A stretch of DNA of 64,000 bases from Enterobacter genomosp. O (GCF_001022965.1 NZ_LECZ01000025.1:620001-684000), one strand, 5' to 3'; positions 29,563 through 45,679 are shown, numbered from the stretch's first letter. Program-made: numbers and translations. The notes: generated from the sequence alone by a model not told the origin.

Positions 29563-31434
29563 TTATTGCTGCTGAGTTATTACATCACCCAGCTTAATTT
29601 TGGCTTCTTTACGCAGGTTGCTCATCATGGCTTCGAAAGCAATCTGGGCATTGTTCTGAGTAATGCCCTGAACCATCGCTTTCTTCTGCGCTTCTGGCAG
29701 GGTGCCGGCTTTCACTTCATCCAGCGCCAGCAGAATGACGTTACCCTGCATATCGGTGGTGGTGCCGAAGCTTGGTTTATCTTTTGCTGGCAGGTTCAGA
29801 CCAAACGCCGCCTGACTGACAGGATCCTGACCGGTACGGCTCAGCGTTTTCGCTTCACCGAAGCTCAGGCCCGCCGCTTTGAGCGCGTCCTCTTTGCCTG
29901 CTTTCAGATCAACCAGAATCTTCTCAGCATCCAGTTTCGCCTGCTGTTCCGCTTTGTTGTGCTTAACCTGAGCGACAACCAGATCCTTCACTTCCGCCAG
30001 CGATTTGACCGCTTCAGGCTTGTGCTCGCTGACGCGCAGAACAAACGCACGATCGCCATCGACGGTAATGATGTCAGAGTTACTGCCTGGCGTGCCGTTC
30101 TCACCGACCAGTCCACCGTTAAAGATGGCATCAGAAACCGGTTTGAAGTTCAGCTCTTCCGGCAGGTTGTCACGGCCAAACCAGCCCGTCTCAACCGCTT
30201 TCACTCCAGCCGCCTGCTCTGCACCCGCCAGAGACTCGTTGTCATTGCTGGCAGCATCGCTCACTTTCTGCTGCAGTGCGTAGTAGGCATCCAGCGCTTT
30301 TTCCTGCTTCACTTTCGCTGCGATATCATCACGAACCTCAGCTAGCGGCTTGGTTTTTGCAGCAATGATGTCGTCCAGACGGACAACCAGGAAACCAACG
30401 GAGGATTTGATAACGCCAGACAGCTGGCCCTTGTCTTTCAGACCGGCATTTTTCAGTTCATCCGGCGTGGTTGCCTCTTCCAGCCAGCCCATATCACCGC
30501 CGTTTTTCGCGGAGATAATATCGGTGGATTTCGCTTTCGCAACGGTCGCGAAATCAGCGCCTTTGTTCAGTTCATCCAGTACCGCTTTGGCATCAGCCTC
30601 GGTTTTGGTCTGAATCACGCTGTAGCGGTTACGCTGCGGCTGAGTGAACTGATCCTGATGCTGGTCGTAGTAAGACTGGATTTCCGCGTCAGACGCGCTT
30701 TCCTGCAGCGCAGCCGCATCCAGCTTGATATAGCTCACACGGAACTGTTCCGGAGAAACAAAAGTGTTCTTGTTCTGCTCGTACCAGGCGTTAACGTCAG
30801 CGTCGCTTACCTGCTGTTTCGCCGCCAGAGCGTTCACATCAATCGTCGCTTCACGAACAACGCGCTGCTGCGCCACCAGCGCGGCCAGTTCATCCGTTTC
30901 ACCTTTAAGCATGAAATCGGTGCCGACGACGGCATTAATGAGCTGCTGGGTGGTCAGTTGATTACGCAGAGCCTGAGCGTATTGATCGGCAGTCATGCCC
31001 ATCTGATTGACGATGCTGTTGTAGCGCGCGTTGTCGAATTTACCGTTAGACTGGAAGGCCTGCGTGGAGAAGATGGCTTTTTTCACCTGCTCATCGCTGA
31101 TGCCAAGACCCAGTTTTTTGGCATACTGATCCAGCAGCGCTTCGTCGATAAGACGGTTCAGTGTCTGTTGGCGCAGGGTCTTCATGTACCCTTCGTTCGC
31201 TGCCAGTTCAGAGAATTGGTCGCCCAGCTGTTGCTGCATACGGTTACGTTCACCGGCAAAAGCATTCTCGAACTGACCACGGCTAATCTCCTGGCCATTC
31301 ACTTTTGCGGCATAGTTCGCGCCACCGCCAATAAGGTAACTGCTCACGCCGGTCAATATGAACGACACGATAATGATACCGAAAATAATCTTGAGCACGA
31401 GACTGTTAGCAGCCGTGCGTAAGCTGTCCATCAT
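29563..31434 (-). CDS. ppiD: Periplasmic chaperone PpiD
   Basis: This 623-residue protein is anchored by one membrane helix (about 12-36) and faces the periplasm beside the SecYEG exit. It has SurA-like chaperone regions and a parvulin domain (about 265-360; RYSVIQTKTEADAKAVLDEL, GDMGWLEEATTPDEL), which in E. coli PpiD is inactive as a prolyl isomerase. Tandem ATGs at 31434 and 31431 give the E. coli-like MMDSLRTAAN start. It follows hupB and its terminator. Confidence 0.95.
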   Translation of the reverse strand: MMDSLRTAANSLVLKIIFGIIIVSFILTGVSSYLIGGGANYAAKVNGQEISRGQFENAFAGERNRMQQQLGDQFSELAANEGYMKTLRQQTLNRLIDEALLDQYAKKLGLGISDEQVKKAIFSTQAFQSNGKFDNARYNSIVNQMGMTADQYAQALRNQLTTQQLINAVVGTDFMLKGETDELAALVAQQRVVREATIDVNALAAKQQVSDADVNAWYEQNKNTFVSPEQFRVSYIKLDAAALQESASDAEIQSYYDQHQDQFTQPQRNRYSVIQTKTEADAKAVLDELNKGADFATVAKAKSTDIISAKNGGDMGWLEEATTPDELKNAGLKDKGQLSGVIKSSVGFLVVRLDDIIAAKTKPLAEVRDDIAAKVKQEKALDAYYALQQKVSDAASNDNESLAGAEQAAGVKAVETGWFGRDNLPEELNFKPVSDAIFNGGLVGENGTPGSNSDIITVDGDRAFVLRVSEHKPEAVKSLAEVKDLVVAQVKHNKAEQQAKLDAEKILVDLKAGKEDALKAAGLSFGEAKTLSRTGQDPVSQAAFGLNLPAKDKPSFGTTTDMQGNVILLALDEVKAGTLPEAQKKAMVQGITQNNAQIAFEAMMSNLRKEAKIKLGDVITQQQ

Positions 31435-31583
31435 GGTGTAACAACACTCCGCTGTAGGTGACTGGTTACCTGACGCTGACGGAAAATCCTGCCCGTCGCG
31501 CGTAAGGTCGTATTGTGACAAGAAAACGGGGCGATTGTCAGCCCACAACTCGCATAAACTCGCACAAATCAGGTCTGGACAAA

Positions 31584-31613
31584 CAAAAAAGGCACATCAG
31601 AAGATGCGCCCTT
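31584..31613 (-). terminator. hupB terminator
   Basis: On the minus strand GGGCGCATC TTC TGATGTGCC followed by TTTTTTG, a slightly imperfect stem with a U-run between hupB and ppiD. Confidence 0.82.
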
Positions 31614-31646
31614 GTACTATACGGCTTCCCTGAGACGGGAAAGCAA

Positions 31647-31919
31647 TCAGTTTACTGCGTCTTTCAGCGCTTTACCTGCACGGAAACCCGGCACTTTAGC
31701 GGCAGCAATGGTGATCTCTTTACCGGTCTGAGGGTTGCGGCCAGTACGGGCAGCACGCTCTTTAACAGCAAAAGTACCGAAGCCTACCAGTGCAACGTCG
31801 TCCCCAGCCTGCAGAGATTCAGTAACAGAAGCAATTAATGCATCTAACGCACGTCCAGCTGCAGCTTTAGAAATATCAGCACCAGCAGCAATTTTGTCAA
31901 TCAGTTGAGATTTATTCAC
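31647..31919 (-). CDS. hupB: DNA-binding protein HU-beta
   Basis: This 90-residue nucleoid protein matches E. coli HU-beta nearly exactly ([22 protein letters not shown]). The DNA-binding beta-arm is [20 protein letters not shown] with the intercalating Pro. It forms homodimers or pairs with HU-alpha, bends DNA and compacts the chromosome. Strong ribosome site GAGAGGAAG precedes it. lon ends upstream at a terminator. Confidence 0.98.
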   Translation of the reverse strand: MNKSQLIDKIAAGADISKAAAGRALDALIASVTESLQAGDDVALVGFGTFAVKERAARTGRNPQTGKEITIAAAKVPGFRAGKALKDAVN

Positions 31920-32063
31920 TGTTCTCTTCCTCTCTTTATAATTTATATCGCGCCTGAATCCTTCACAACGCGACCGCGCAGCAGTTATATCAGGCCTGCC
32001 ATGACCTTACAACACCCGTTGTTGATGGCTGACCTAATCAGCAATCTAAATTAGCTATACAAA

Positions 32064-32100
32064 AAAAGGCTGGCAAGTGCGAAATGACTTACCAGCCTTG
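32064..32100 (-). terminator. lon terminator
   Basis: AAGGCTGGTAAGT and ACTTGCCAGCCTT form a 13-base-pair stem followed by TTTTTTTG on the minus strand, between lon and the hupB promoter. Confidence 0.9.
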
Positions 32101-32129
32101 TTTTTATTGACGCTCTTTGCGCGAGGTCA

Positions 32130-34484
32130 CTATTTTGCGGTTACAACCTGCATTCCGGACGGTTCATTCTGCAATGCGAGACTAAGAACTTCCTCAATTC
32201 GCTTCACAGGATGGATCTGCAGATCGGCAATCACGTTGTCCGGAATCTCTTCCAGATCGCGTTTGTTTTCGTAAGGGATCAATACGGTTTTGATCCCACC
32301 GCGATGTGCCGCCAGCAGTTTTTCTTTTAAGCCACCAATCGGTAGAACCTGACCACGTAGCGTAATTTCGCCGGTCATCGCCACATCGGCGCGCACCGGG
32401 TTACCGGTCAGACAAGAAACCAGAGCGGTACACATGGCAATACCCGCGCTTGGACCATCTTTCGGCGTCGCCCCTTCAGGTACGTGCACGTGGATGTCGC
32501 GTTTTTCGTAGAAATCCGGGTTAATACCAAGTTTTTCCGCACGCGCGCGCACCACGGTCAGTGCCGCCTGAATGGATTCCTGCATCACTTCACCCAACGA
32601 ACCGGTGTAGGTCAGCTTGCCTTTACCCGGTACACAGGCGGTTTCGATGGTCAGCAGATCGCCGCCCACTTCCGTCCATGCCAGGCCGGTCACCTGACCA
32701 ACGCGGTTTTCGTTGTCCGCGCGACCGTAGTCGAAACGCTGAACGCCGAGATAGGCATGCAGATTGTCGCCGTTGATCACAATGTGTTTCAGGCTCTTAT
32801 CCAGCAGCAGCTGTTTCACCGCTTTACGGCACAGTTTAGAGATTTCACGCTCAAGGCTACGCACGCCCGCTTCGCGGGTGTAGTAGCGGATGATGCCAAT
32901 AATCGCGCTGTCCTCTACGGTCAGCTCGTTGGCTTTCAGCGCGTTACGCTCAATCTGCTTCGGCAGCAGGTGCTGCTTAGCGATGTTCAGCTTCTCATCT
33001 TCGGTGTAACCGGAGAGACGGATCACTTCCATACGGTCCAGCAGCGGAGCCGGAATGTTCATGGAGTTGGACGTCGCCACGAACATGACGTCACTCAGGT
33101 CGTAATCCACTTCCAGGTAGTGATCGCTGAACGCCACGTTCTGTTCTGGATCAAGCACTTCCAGAAGAGCCGAAGCCGGGTCGCCACGCATGTCCGACGA
33201 CATTTTGTCGATCTCATCGAGCAGGAACAGCGGGTTTTTAACGCCCACTTTCGCCATCTTCTGGATCAGTTTACCCGGCATAGAACCGATGTAGGTACGG
33301 CGGTGACCGCGGATTTCCGCTTCATCGCGTACGCCACCCAGCGCCATACGGATATACTTACGTCCGGTCGCTTTGGCGATAGACTGGCCCAGAGAGGTTT
33401 TACCCACCCCCGGCGGCCCTACCAGGCACAGAATTGGGCCCTTAATTTTATTCACACGGCTTTGTACCGCGAGGTACTCAAGAATGCGGTCTTTCACGCG
33501 TTCCAGGCCGTAGTGGTCGGTATCGAGGATTTCCTGCGCCTGACGCAGGTCTTTTTTGACCTTGCTGCGGGCGTTCCACGGAACCTGCACCATCCACTCA
33601 ATGTAGCCGCGGACAACGGTCGCTTCAGCCGACATCGGAGACATCATTTTCAGCTTCTGCAATTCAGCTTCCGCTTTCTCTTTCGCCTCTTTTGGCATCT
33701 TCGCCGCGTCGATCTTGCGCTTCAGCGCTTCGTTTTCGTCCGGCGCGTCGTCCATCTCACCGAGTTCTTTCTGAATGGCTTTCATTTGCTCATTCAGATA
33801 GTACTCACGCTGAGATTTCTCCATCTGCTTTTTCACGCGGTTGCGAATACGCTTCTCAACCTGCAGCAGATCGATTTCAGACTCCATCATCGCCATCAGG
33901 TATTCCAGACGTTCGTTAACGTCGGACATTTCCAGAACGGACTGTTTGTCAGCCAGCTTCAGCGGCATATGGGCAGCGATGGTATCCGCCAGACGTGCAG
34001 GATCGTCGATGCTGTTCAGCGACGTCAGCACTTCTGGTGGGATTTTCTTGTTCAGCTTGATATAGCCTTCAAACTGGCTAATCGCGGTGCGAACCAGCAC
34101 TTCCTGTTCGCGCTCATCAAGTTCAGGCGAATCAAGGTACTCTGCCTTCGCAGAGAAGTGTTCGCCATCGTCTGACAGAGTGGTAATACGCGCACGCTGC
34201 AGGCCTTCTACCAGCACCTTGACGGTGCCGTCAGGCAGCTTCAGCATCTGCAAAATAGAGGCCACGGTCCCGACGGTGAAAAGATCGTTTACACCCGGCT
34301 CATCCGTTGATGCTTCTTTCTGCGCCACCAGCATGATTTTTTTATCATGATCCATAGCGGCTTCGAGGCAACGGATAGATTTTTCCCGCCCTACAAATAA
34401 GGGTATGACCATGTGCGGATAAACCACCACATCGCGCAACGGCAATACGGGGATTTCAATGCGTTCAGAACGCTCAGGATTCAT
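32130..34484 (-). CDS. lon: ATP-dependent protease La (Lon)
   Basis: This 784-residue protease equals E. coli Lon in length. It has an N-terminal substrate-recognition domain (1-300), an AAA+ module with Walker [10 protein letters not shown] and Walker [11 protein letters not shown], and a C-terminal Ser-Lys protease domain with the catalytic Ser in PKDGPSAG and Lys in [10 protein letters not shown]. It degrades misfolded proteins and regulators such as SulA, RcsA and many antitoxins, likely including those encoded nearby. A sigma-32 type promoter lies upstream. Confidence 0.98.
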   Translation of the reverse strand: MNPERSERIEIPVLPLRDVVVYPHMVIPLFVGREKSIRCLEAAMDHDKKIMLVAQKEASTDEPGVNDLFTVGTVASILQMLKLPDGTVKVLVEGLQRARITTLSDDGEHFSAKAEYLDSPELDEREQEVLVRTAISQFEGYIKLNKKIPPEVLTSLNSIDDPARLADTIAAHMPLKLADKQSVLEMSDVNERLEYLMAMMESEIDLLQVEKRIRNRVKKQMEKSQREYYLNEQMKAIQKELGEMDDAPDENEALKRKIDAAKMPKEAKEKAEAELQKLKMMSPMSAEATVVRGYIEWMVQVPWNARSKVKKDLRQAQEILDTDHYGLERVKDRILEYLAVQSRVNKIKGPILCLVGPPGVGKTSLGQSIAKATGRKYIRMALGGVRDEAEIRGHRRTYIGSMPGKLIQKMAKVGVKNPLFLLDEIDKMSSDMRGDPASALLEVLDPEQNVAFSDHYLEVDYDLSDVMFVATSNSMNIPAPLLDRMEVIRLSGYTEDEKLNIAKQHLLPKQIERNALKANELTVEDSAIIGIIRYYTREAGVRSLEREISKLCRKAVKQLLLDKSLKHIVINGDNLHAYLGVQRFDYGRADNENRVGQVTGLAWTEVGGDLLTIETACVPGKGKLTYTGSLGEVMQESIQAALTVVRARAEKLGINPDFYEKRDIHVHVPEGATPKDGPSAGIAMCTALVSCLTGNPVRADVAMTGEITLRGQVLPIGGLKEKLLAAHRGGIKTVLIPYENKRDLEEIPDNVIADLQIHPVKRIEEVLSLALQNEPSGMQVVTAK

Positions 34485-34564
34485 AGAGCTCTCTCTTAGT
34501 TAGTGTCCGCCAGGTAAGCTGGTCATGTCACTGTGCTTCACATAACCATTAACATGTATCCAGT

Positions 34565-34592
34565 ATATGGGGATGTTTCCCACACATTCAAC
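34565..34592 (-). promoter_or_regulatory. Heat-shock (sigma-32) promoter of lon
   Basis: On the minus strand GTTGAA (34592-34587), a 14-base spacer and CCCCATAT (34572-34565), matching the sigma-32 pattern and the known E. coli lon promoter. It is about 80 bases upstream of the lon start. Confidence 0.88.
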
Positions 34593-34614
34593 GCTATGAA
34601 TAAGGAAAAAGTAA

Positions 34615-34641
34615 AGGGGAGATAAAATCCCCCCTTTTTAA
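34615..34641 (-). terminator. clpX terminator
   Basis: GGGGGATTTTATCTCCCC on the minus strand forms a compact hairpin just after clpX, followed by a mixed T-rich stretch; preceding A-run suggests weak function on the other strand. Confidence 0.65.
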
Positions 34642-34666
34642 TTAACTGCTTGTATGATTTGGTGAA

Positions 34667-35941
34667 TTATTCGCCAGATGCCTGCTGCGCTTCCGGTTTA
34701 CCGTAAATCAGCAGCGGCTTGGTTTGACCGCTAATGACGGACTCGTCAATCACCACTTTTTCAACGTCTTCCATCGACGGCAGATCGTACATGGTGTCAA
34801 GCAGCGCCGCTTCAACGATAGAACGCAGGCCGCGCGCGCCGGTTTTGCGAATCATTGCTTTTTTGGCAATGGCATCCAGCGCCTCGTCACGGAATTCCAG
34901 GTCAACGCCTTCCAGATTGAACAGCGCCTGATACTGCTTGGTCAGCGCATTTTTCGGCTCTTTCAGGATCTGGATCAGCGCATCTTCACTCAGTTCATTC
35001 AGCGTTGCCACAACCGGCAGACGGCCGATGAATTCAGGGATCAGGCCAAATTTGATCAGATCTTCTGGTTCAACCTGTGACAGGAGCTCGCCTTCGTTCG
35101 GTTTTTCGGACGTTGATTTCACCGTTGCGCCAAAACCAATGCCGGAGCCGGTTTCAACACGGTGGGAGATGACTTTATCCAGACCGGCAAACGCACCACC
35201 ACAGATGAACAGGATCTTGGAGGTATCAACCTGCAGGAACTCCTGCTGCGGATGTTTACGACCTCCCTGCGGCGGAACGGCAGCAACCGTACCTTCGATC
35301 AGCTTCAGCAGTGCCTGCTGTACGCCTTCACCCGATACGTCGCGGGTGATGGACGGGTTGTCTGATTTACGCGAGATCTTGTCGATCTCATCGATGTAGA
35401 CAATCCCACGCTGGGCTTTCTGTACGTCATAATCGCACTTCTGCAGCAGTTTCTGGATGATGTTTTCGACGTCCTCACCCACATAACCGGCTTCGGTCAG
35501 GGTGGTGGCATCCGCCATGGTGAACGGAACATCCAGCAGGCGAGCCAGGGTTTCAGCCAGCAGCGTTTTACCGGAACCGGTTGGGCCGATAAGCAGAATG
35601 TTACTTTTACCCAGTTCTACGCCATTGCTGGTATCGCCGTTACGCAGACGTTTGTAGTGGTTATATACCGCTACCGCCAGCACTTTCTTGGCCTGCTCCT
35701 GACCGATGACATAGTCGTCAAGGTGATGACGAATTTCATGCGGCGTTGGCAGCGCGCTACGTTCGCGGTGTGGCGCGACTTCTTTAATCTCTTCGCGAAT
35801 GATGTCGTTACATAAATCGACACATTCGTCGCAGATATACACGGACGGCCCGGCAATCAGTTTACGCACTTCATGCTGGCTTTTGCCGCAAAAAGAGCAG
35901 TACAGCAGTTTGCCCGAACCATCTTTGCGTTTATCTGTCAT
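34667..35941 (-). CDS. clpX: ATP-dependent unfoldase ClpX
   Basis: This 424-residue AAA+ unfoldase has an N-terminal zinc domain ([13 protein letters not shown] and [10 protein letters not shown], four Cys), Walker A GPTGSGKT, Walker [10 protein letters not shown] and the IGF loop for ClpP docking (GIGFGATVK). It recognises tags such as ssrA and feeds substrates to ClpP. The start at 35941 gives the E. coli N-terminus [11 protein letters not shown]. It follows clpP in the conserved clpPX operon. Confidence 0.98.
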   Translation of the reverse strand: MTDKRKDGSGKLLYCSFCGKSQHEVRKLIAGPSVYICDECVDLCNDIIREEIKEVAPHRERSALPTPHEIRHHLDDYVIGQEQAKKVLAVAVYNHYKRLRNGDTSNGVELGKSNILLIGPTGSGKTLLAETLARLLDVPFTMADATTLTEAGYVGEDVENIIQKLLQKCDYDVQKAQRGIVYIDEIDKISRKSDNPSITRDVSGEGVQQALLKLIEGTVAAVPPQGGRKHPQQEFLQVDTSKILFICGGAFAGLDKVISHRVETGSGIGFGATVKSTSEKPNEGELLSQVEPEDLIKFGLIPEFIGRLPVVATLNELSEDALIQILKEPKNALTKQYQALFNLEGVDLEFRDEALDAIAKKAMIRKTGARGLRSIVEAALLDTMYDLPSMEDVEKVVIDESVISGQTKPLLIYGKPEAQQASGE

Positions 35942-36068
35942 GAGTCCAAACCTCTTTTTAAGTTCTTTGTGCCGCACATGACGACGCAAATGCCATTCTA
36001 AGACGCAAGCTGCTCTCAGGCAGAGTGCCGCCCTACCTTAGTATAGCGGCACACTCGCGTCGCGGGCA

Positions 36069-36692
36069 TCAATTACGATGGGTCAACACGGAGTCGACTA
36101 AGCCGTACTCAACTGCCTCTGGAGCAGAGAGGAAGCGATCGCGCTCGGTATCGCGCTCGATCTGCTCGAGTGGTTGACCCGTATGCTGCGCCATAAGTTC
36201 ATTCATGCGCGCTTTTACTTTCAGAATTTCGCGGGCGTGGATTTCAATATCCGTCGCCTGCCCCTGGTAACCGCCCAGCGGCTGGTGAATCATCACGCGG
36301 GAGTTAGGCAAGCAGAAACGCTTACCTTTAGCCCCTGCTGTTAACAGGAACGCGCCCATAGATGCAGCCTGACCCATACAGATAGTGCTTACATCTGGCT
36401 TGATGAATTGCATGGTGTCATAAATGGACATACCTGCTGTAATCACGCCACCCGGGGAGTTAATGTACAGGTAAATGTCTTTTTCCGGGTTTTCCGCTTC
36501 CAGAAACAGCATCTGCGCCACGATCAGGTTAGCCATGTGGTCTTCCACCTGGCCTGTCAGAAAGATAACGCGTTCCTTGAGCAGACGGGAATAGATATCA
36601 AAAGAACGCTCACCACGTGAGGTCTGTTCAATAACCATTGGCACCAGAGCCATATGGGGTGCAAAGTTATCTCGTTCGCCACTGTATGACAT
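36069..36692 (-). CDS. clpP: ATP-dependent Clp protease proteolytic subunit ClpP
   Basis: This 207-residue serine protease assembles into a tetradecamer capped by ClpX or ClpA. The Ser nucleophile is in [11 protein letters not shown] and the His in [10 protein letters not shown]. The start at 36692 gives [20 protein letters not shown], where the propeptide is removed near residue 14. The gap to clpX is 127 bases. Confidence 0.98.
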   Translation of the reverse strand: MSYSGERDNFAPHMALVPMVIEQTSRGERSFDIYSRLLKERVIFLTGQVEDHMANLIVAQMLFLEAENPEKDIYLYINSPGGVITAGMSIYDTMQFIKPDVSTICMGQAASMGAFLLTAGAKGKRFCLPNSRVMIHQPLGGYQGQATDIEIHAREILKVKARMNELMAQHTGQPLEQIERDTERDRFLSAPEAVEYGLVDSVLTHRN

Positions 36693-36888
36693 TTCCGTCT
36701 CCTGGATCAAAATTGAAAACACCTGCTGTACTGATTGTAACCTTACGGACGGATTATCAGCCAGTCTCATTCATCATGATTACGTACTTATGGGGTTCAC
36801 AGTGCCCTATTTCAAGCATAACAACCTTTTGTTGTTACGCTAACACCGAAAGGGCGTTTTAGCACTCTTCCTGGGCTAAAGCTGCGAT

Positions 36889-36922
36889 AAAAAAAACCCG
36901 CTGCCGCAAGGCAACGGGTTTT
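36889..36922 (-). terminator. tig terminator
   Basis: On the minus strand AACCCGTTGCC TTGC GGCAGCGGGTT followed by TTTTTTAT, a stem of about 11 pairs with one mismatch, between tig and clpP. Confidence 0.9.
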
Positions 36923-36952
36923 CTGTTCAAACTTTAAACCGTTGGGGCGAAA

Positions 36953-38581
<1,629 letters not shown>

Positions 38582-38899
38582 TCAGGCGATGGTGCCTGCA
38601 CCGCGACAAGGCGGTGACGCAAAAACCGTATCCTGCAAACCTTCCCATTCCTTAATGGTGTAAGTATGCAATGCCAGAGCATGTACGGTTGTGGAGAGTT
38701 CTTCCGTCAAGGTGCTGTAGATCAAGCGGTGTCGGTTCAGGAAACGTTCTCCCGTGAAGCGATCGCTAACCAGAACCACTTTGAAGTGGCTTTCAGAACC
38801 TGCCGGCACGTTATGACGATAGCTTTCGTCGACGACTTCGAGGAACACAGGGTTGAACGCTGCCCTTAATTTATCTTCTATCTGCTCACGTATCATCAT
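38582..38899 (-). CDS. bolA: Transcriptional and iron-sulfur regulator BolA
   Basis: This 105-residue BolA/IbaG-fold protein promotes rounding and biofilm formation in stress and stationary phase and can bind [2Fe-2S] with monothiol glutaredoxin. The conserved helix-turn-type motif [17 protein letters not shown] and the C-terminal [10 protein letters not shown] are intact. Tandem ATGs occur; 38899 has GGAG seven bases upstream and gives the 105-residue form. It is divergent from yajG. Confidence 0.94.
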   Translation of the reverse strand: MMIREQIEDKLRAAFNPVFLEVVDESYRHNVPAGSESHFKVVLVSDRFTGERFLNRHRLIYSTLTEELSTTVHALALHTYTIKEWEGLQDTVFASPPCRGAGTIA

Positions 38900-39203
38900 G
38901 AAATTACTCCTCCGACAACGCCAGGATGTCACCCATCCCTTTAAATGTTAGCCGCTTTTACCGTTTCCATTACATCAAGACAACAAATATTTAGCTTTCA
39001 TCTGATTTTCTCATTCAAAGGAATGAAGTTCACTGTGAGACTCATACCTTTTGTCATTCACGGGAGAAGAAAAAGGGTGAGCTGGTCAGTTTTCAGACAA
39101 GACGATGAATTTACATGCGTTGACTACTTCCCCTGACCGTTGGCAATGTTATGATGGCGGCAATTTTTCTCTCTCTATGCTTACGATTCGTGAGAACTTT
39201 AAA
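38900..39203. other. bolA-yajG divergent promoter region
   Basis: This 304-base gap should carry both promoters. A TATGAT at 39150 could be a yajG -10 element, but I could not pair it with a well-spaced -35. A TTGACT at 39120 is 24 bases away, too far. No coding capacity with a ribosome site was found. Confidence 0.4.
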
Positions 39204-39782
39204 ATGTTAAAAAAACTCTTCTTTCCATTGGTAGCCCTTTTTATGCTGGCAGGCTGTGCTACCCCGCCTACCACCATTGATGTCTCACCAAAAATTACCC
39301 TGCCTCAGCAGGACCCAAGCCTGATGGGCGTCACCGTGAGCATTAACGGTGCCGATCAGCGTCAGGATCAGGCGCTGGCAAAAGTGACCCGCGATAACCA
39401 GCAGGTTACGCTCACCGCGTCCCGCGACCTGCGCTTCCTGCTTCAGGAAGTGCTGGAGAAACAGATGACGGCTCGCGGCTATATGATTGGCCCAAGCGGC
39501 GCGGTCGATCTGCAGATCATCGTGAACAACCTGTACGCTGACGTTTCCCAGGGTAACGTGCGCTACAACATCGCGACCAAAGCCGATATCGCCATTATTG
39601 CTACCGCGAAGAATGGCAACAAGATGACTAAAAACTACCGCGCGAGCTACTCCGTTGAGGGGGCTTTCCAGGCCTCTAACCAGAACATTGCTAACGCCGT
39701 GAACAGCGTGCTGACAGATACCATCGCCGATATGGCGCAGGACACCAGCATTCACGACTTCATCAAGCAAAACGCGCGTTAA
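39204..39782 (+). CDS. yajG: YajG lipoprotein
   Basis: This 192-residue protein has a lipoprotein signal MLKKLFFPLVALFMLAGC (lipobox LAGC, Cys18) and a YajG-type domain. No enzyme activity is known. It precedes ampG by 46 bases and is usually described as cotranscribed with it, although a hairpin separates them. The start at 39204 restores the signal peptide. Confidence 0.92.
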   Translation: MLKKLFFPLVALFMLAGCATPPTTIDVSPKITLPQQDPSLMGVTVSINGADQRQDQALAKVTRDNQQVTLTASRDLRFLLQEVLEKQMTARGYMIGPSGAVDLQIIVNNLYADVSQGNVRYNIATKADIAIIATAKNGNKMTKNYRASYSVEGAFQASNQNIANAVNSVLTDTIADMAQDTSIHDFIKQNAR

Positions 39783-39790
39783 TCCTGCTG

Positions 39791-39820
39791 ACTGACCCGG
39801 TATATCGCCGGGTCAGTTTT
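39791..39820 (+). terminator. Hairpin between yajG and ampG
   Basis: ACTGACCCGG and CCGGGTCAGT form a ten-base-pair stem followed by TTT. It may attenuate transcription into ampG, whose start is nine bases further on. Confidence 0.8.
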
Positions 39821-39828
39821 ATAAGAAC

Positions 39829-41304
39829 ATGTCCAGTCATTACTTACGCATTTTCCAGCAACCGAAATCAGCCATTCTGCTGATCCTCGGCTTTGCCTCG
39901 GGTTTACCCCTCGCGCTCACTTCCGGCACGCTTCAGGCGTGGATGACGGTCGAGAACATCGATCTTAAAACCATCGGTTTCTTCTCGCTTGTTGGTCAGG
40001 CCTATGTCTTTAAGTTCCTGTGGTCGCCGGTCATGGATCGCTACACTCCGCCATTCCTGGGACGGCGTCGCGGTTGGTTAGTGATGACCCAGATCCTGCT
40101 GCTGCTGGCCATTGCGGCGATGGGTTTTCTTGAGCCCACCACGCAGCTACGCTGGATGGCCGCGCTCGCGGTGGTGATTGCCTTCTGTTCCGCTTCGCAG
40201 GATATCGTGTTTGATGCCTGGAAGACGGACGTGTTACCTGCGGAAGAGCGCGGTGCCGGTGCGGCAATCAGCGTGCTGGGCTATCGCCTCGGGATGCTGG
40301 TCTCTGGCGGACTGGCGCTGTGGCTGGCCGACCGCTACCTCGGCTGGCAGGGCATGTACTGGCTGATGGCGGCCCTGCTTATCCCCTGCATTATCGCTAC
40401 GCTATTTGCACCCGAGCCGAGTGATGTCATCCCGGTCCCCCGCTCGCTGGAGCAAGCTGTCGCCGAACCGCTGCGCGACTTCTTTGGCCGCAACAACGCC
40501 TGGCTGATCCTGTTGCTTATCGTCCTTTATAAGCTGGGCGATGCCTTTGCGATGAGCCTGACCACCACCTTCCTGATCCGGGGCGTCGGTTTTGATGCCG
40601 GTGAAGTGGGCGTGGTGAATAAAACGCTGGGGCTGTTTGCAACCATCGTCGGCGCGCTCTACGGCGGCGTATTGATGCAGCGCCTGACGCTGTTCCGCGC
40701 GCTGCTGATCTTCGGCATCCTGCAAGGCGCCTCAAATGCAGGCTACTGGCTGCTGTCAATTACCGATAAACATACGATCAGCATGGCCGCCGCGGTGTTC
40801 TTTGAAAATCTCTGTGGCGGTATGGGGACAGCGGCATTTGTCGCCCTGCTGATGACCCTGTGCAACAAGTCGTTTTCCGCCACGCAGTTCGCTCTGCTCT
40901 CGGCGCTCTCCGCCGTTGGCCGCGTCTACGTGGGTCCGATTGCCGGCTGGTTTGTTGAAGCTCACGGGTGGCCTACGTTTTATCTCTTCTCGGTCGTGGC
41001 GGCCGTGCCGGGGATTTTATTGCTGCTGGTTTGCCGTCAGACGCTGGAATATACCCAGCGGACAGAACACTTTATGCCGCGTAACGAATATCATCGCGCC
41101 TACCGTTTTGCCTTACGTCTGTTAATGGTGGGCTGCGTTGCGCTGGCACTCTGGCTTGTCGTGCTCATTATTAATGCCTGCACGTCACTGGCGCTCCCTC
41201 TCGAAGCCCTTCTGCTGGATGCAGGCGCCCTGCTGGCCGTCGCGGGGATCCTGCTCGGGGGTCTGCTCGATTTCATGGCGTTGCGTAAAACGCAGATGAC
41301 CTGA
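39829..41304 (+). CDS. ampG: Muropeptide permease AmpG
   Basis: This 491-residue MFS-type transporter with about 12-14 membrane segments imports GlcNAc-anhydroMurNAc peptides from the periplasm for cell-wall recycling. Signature regions include GLPLALTSGTLQAWM and SASQDIVFDAWKTD. In Enterobacter it supplies the signal for AmpR-dependent induction of AmpC beta-lactamase, so it matters for resistance; ampC/ampR are not in this window. Length equals E. coli AmpG. Confidence 0.95.
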   Translation: MSSHYLRIFQQPKSAILLILGFASGLPLALTSGTLQAWMTVENIDLKTIGFFSLVGQAYVFKFLWSPVMDRYTPPFLGRRRGWLVMTQILLLLAIAAMGFLEPTTQLRWMAALAVVIAFCSASQDIVFDAWKTDVLPAEERGAGAAISVLGYRLGMLVSGGLALWLADRYLGWQGMYWLMAALLIPCIIATLFAPEPSDVIPVPRSLEQAVAEPLRDFFGRNNAWLILLLIVLYKLGDAFAMSLTTTFLIRGVGFDAGEVGVVNKTLGLFATIVGALYGGVLMQRLTLFRALLIFGILQGASNAGYWLLSITDKHTISMAAAVFFENLCGGMGTAAFVALLMTLCNKSFSATQFALLSALSAVGRVYVGPIAGWFVEAHGWPTFYLFSVVAAVPGILLLLVCRQTLEYTQRTEHFMPRNEYHRAYRFALRLLMVGCVALALWLVVLIINACTSLALPLEALLLDAGALLAVAGILLGGLLDFMALRKTQMT

Positions 41305-41782
41305 AGAGAAATGCGAAAGGTTATTTCCCGTTGTAATCACTAACCGAAATTATAACGGCGAAATAGCCGACAACTGGTAAAAAAAATATTTGTTGTTTTG
41401 TGCGGGATAGGATTTGGAAATTATTAGCTCCTTTTCCAAAACGCTATTTTTCATTAAACGATTCAGCAGAGGAGAGTTTGATTTTTCGTTTTTTAGATGT
41501 CTTTTTATTGATAATTAATTGTTAATTTTTTGTTTATTTTCAACAATGGTTATACCAATTGCCCCTTTTAAGGTATGCTTGGGGGGCCTTTCGTTATAAA
41601 GCCCACGCCATGCGGCTTCGGTCATAAAGACCGACATAATTTGCAACACTTGTGACACGTGCGGCAGAACCCGGTAACACCTTCCTGACACAGGCCTAAT
41701 GATGTTTACAGTAATGTAACCTTCCCGTAAAATGCCCGCACACTTTAAACGCCACCAGACTCCGTGGAATTGAGGTCGTTAA
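41305..41782. other. Long AT-rich gap upstream of cyoA
   Basis: This 478-base gap has no gene. Its left half is AT-rich (41440-41570, runs such as TTAATTGTTAATTTTTTG), a likely site for nucleoid proteins or global regulators. GGTCATAAAGACC at 41622 is a short hairpin. The cyo promoter is in its right part. Control by ArcA, Fnr and iron is known in E. coli, but I could not assign exact sites. Confidence 0.6.
41705..41733 (+). promoter_or_regulatory. Probable cyoABCDE promoter
   Basis: TTTACA (41705-41710), a 17-base spacer and TAAAAT (41728-41733) make a good sigma-70 promoter about 50 bases before the cyoA ATG. The near-palindrome GTTTACAGTAATGTAAC overlaps the -35 and could be an operator. 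Confidence 0.65.
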
Positions 41783-45341
<3,559 letters not shown>

Positions 45342-45342
<1 letters not shown>

Positions 45343-45668
45343 TGAGTCATTCAAACGATCATGGCGCTTCCCACGGTAGCGTAAAAACCTACATGACAGG
45401 TTTCATCCTGTCGATCATCCTGACGGTGATTCCGTTCTGGATGGTGATGAGCGGCTCTGCGTCTAAACCGGTTATTCTGGGTGCAATCCTGGTGACCGCG
45501 GTGATTCAGATTCTGGTGCATCTGGTTTGCTTCCTGCACATGAACACCAAGTCCGATGAAGGCTGGAACATGACGGCCTTCATCTTTACCGTGATTATCA
45601 TCGCTATCCTGGTAGTCGGTTCCATCTGGATTATGTGGAACCTCAACTACAACATGATGGTTCACTAA
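45342..45668 (+). CDS. cyoD: Cytochrome bo3 ubiquinol oxidase subunit IV
   Basis: This 108-residue protein with three membrane helices is subunit IV, needed for CuB assembly. The ATG overlaps the cyoC stop. The frame is open upstream, but the conserved N-terminus [12 protein letters not shown] fixes the start. Confidence 0.96.
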
Positions 45669-45679
45669 GAGCGGCGAGT

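Noticed and set aside
32484..34175. Long open frame (563 codons) antisense to lon
   Set aside because: It mirrors the codon bias of lon on the other strand, has a low-complexity His/Arg/Phe-rich translation and no ribosome site or family resemblance.
34485..34666. Small RNA between clpX and lon as reported in E. coli
   Set aside because: The gap is explained by the lon heat-shock promoter and clpX terminator; I could not recognise a distinct RNA gene.
39120..39155. TTGACT..TATGAT as a yajG promoter
   Set aside because: The spacer is 24 bases, too long for sigma-70, so the elements were not paired.
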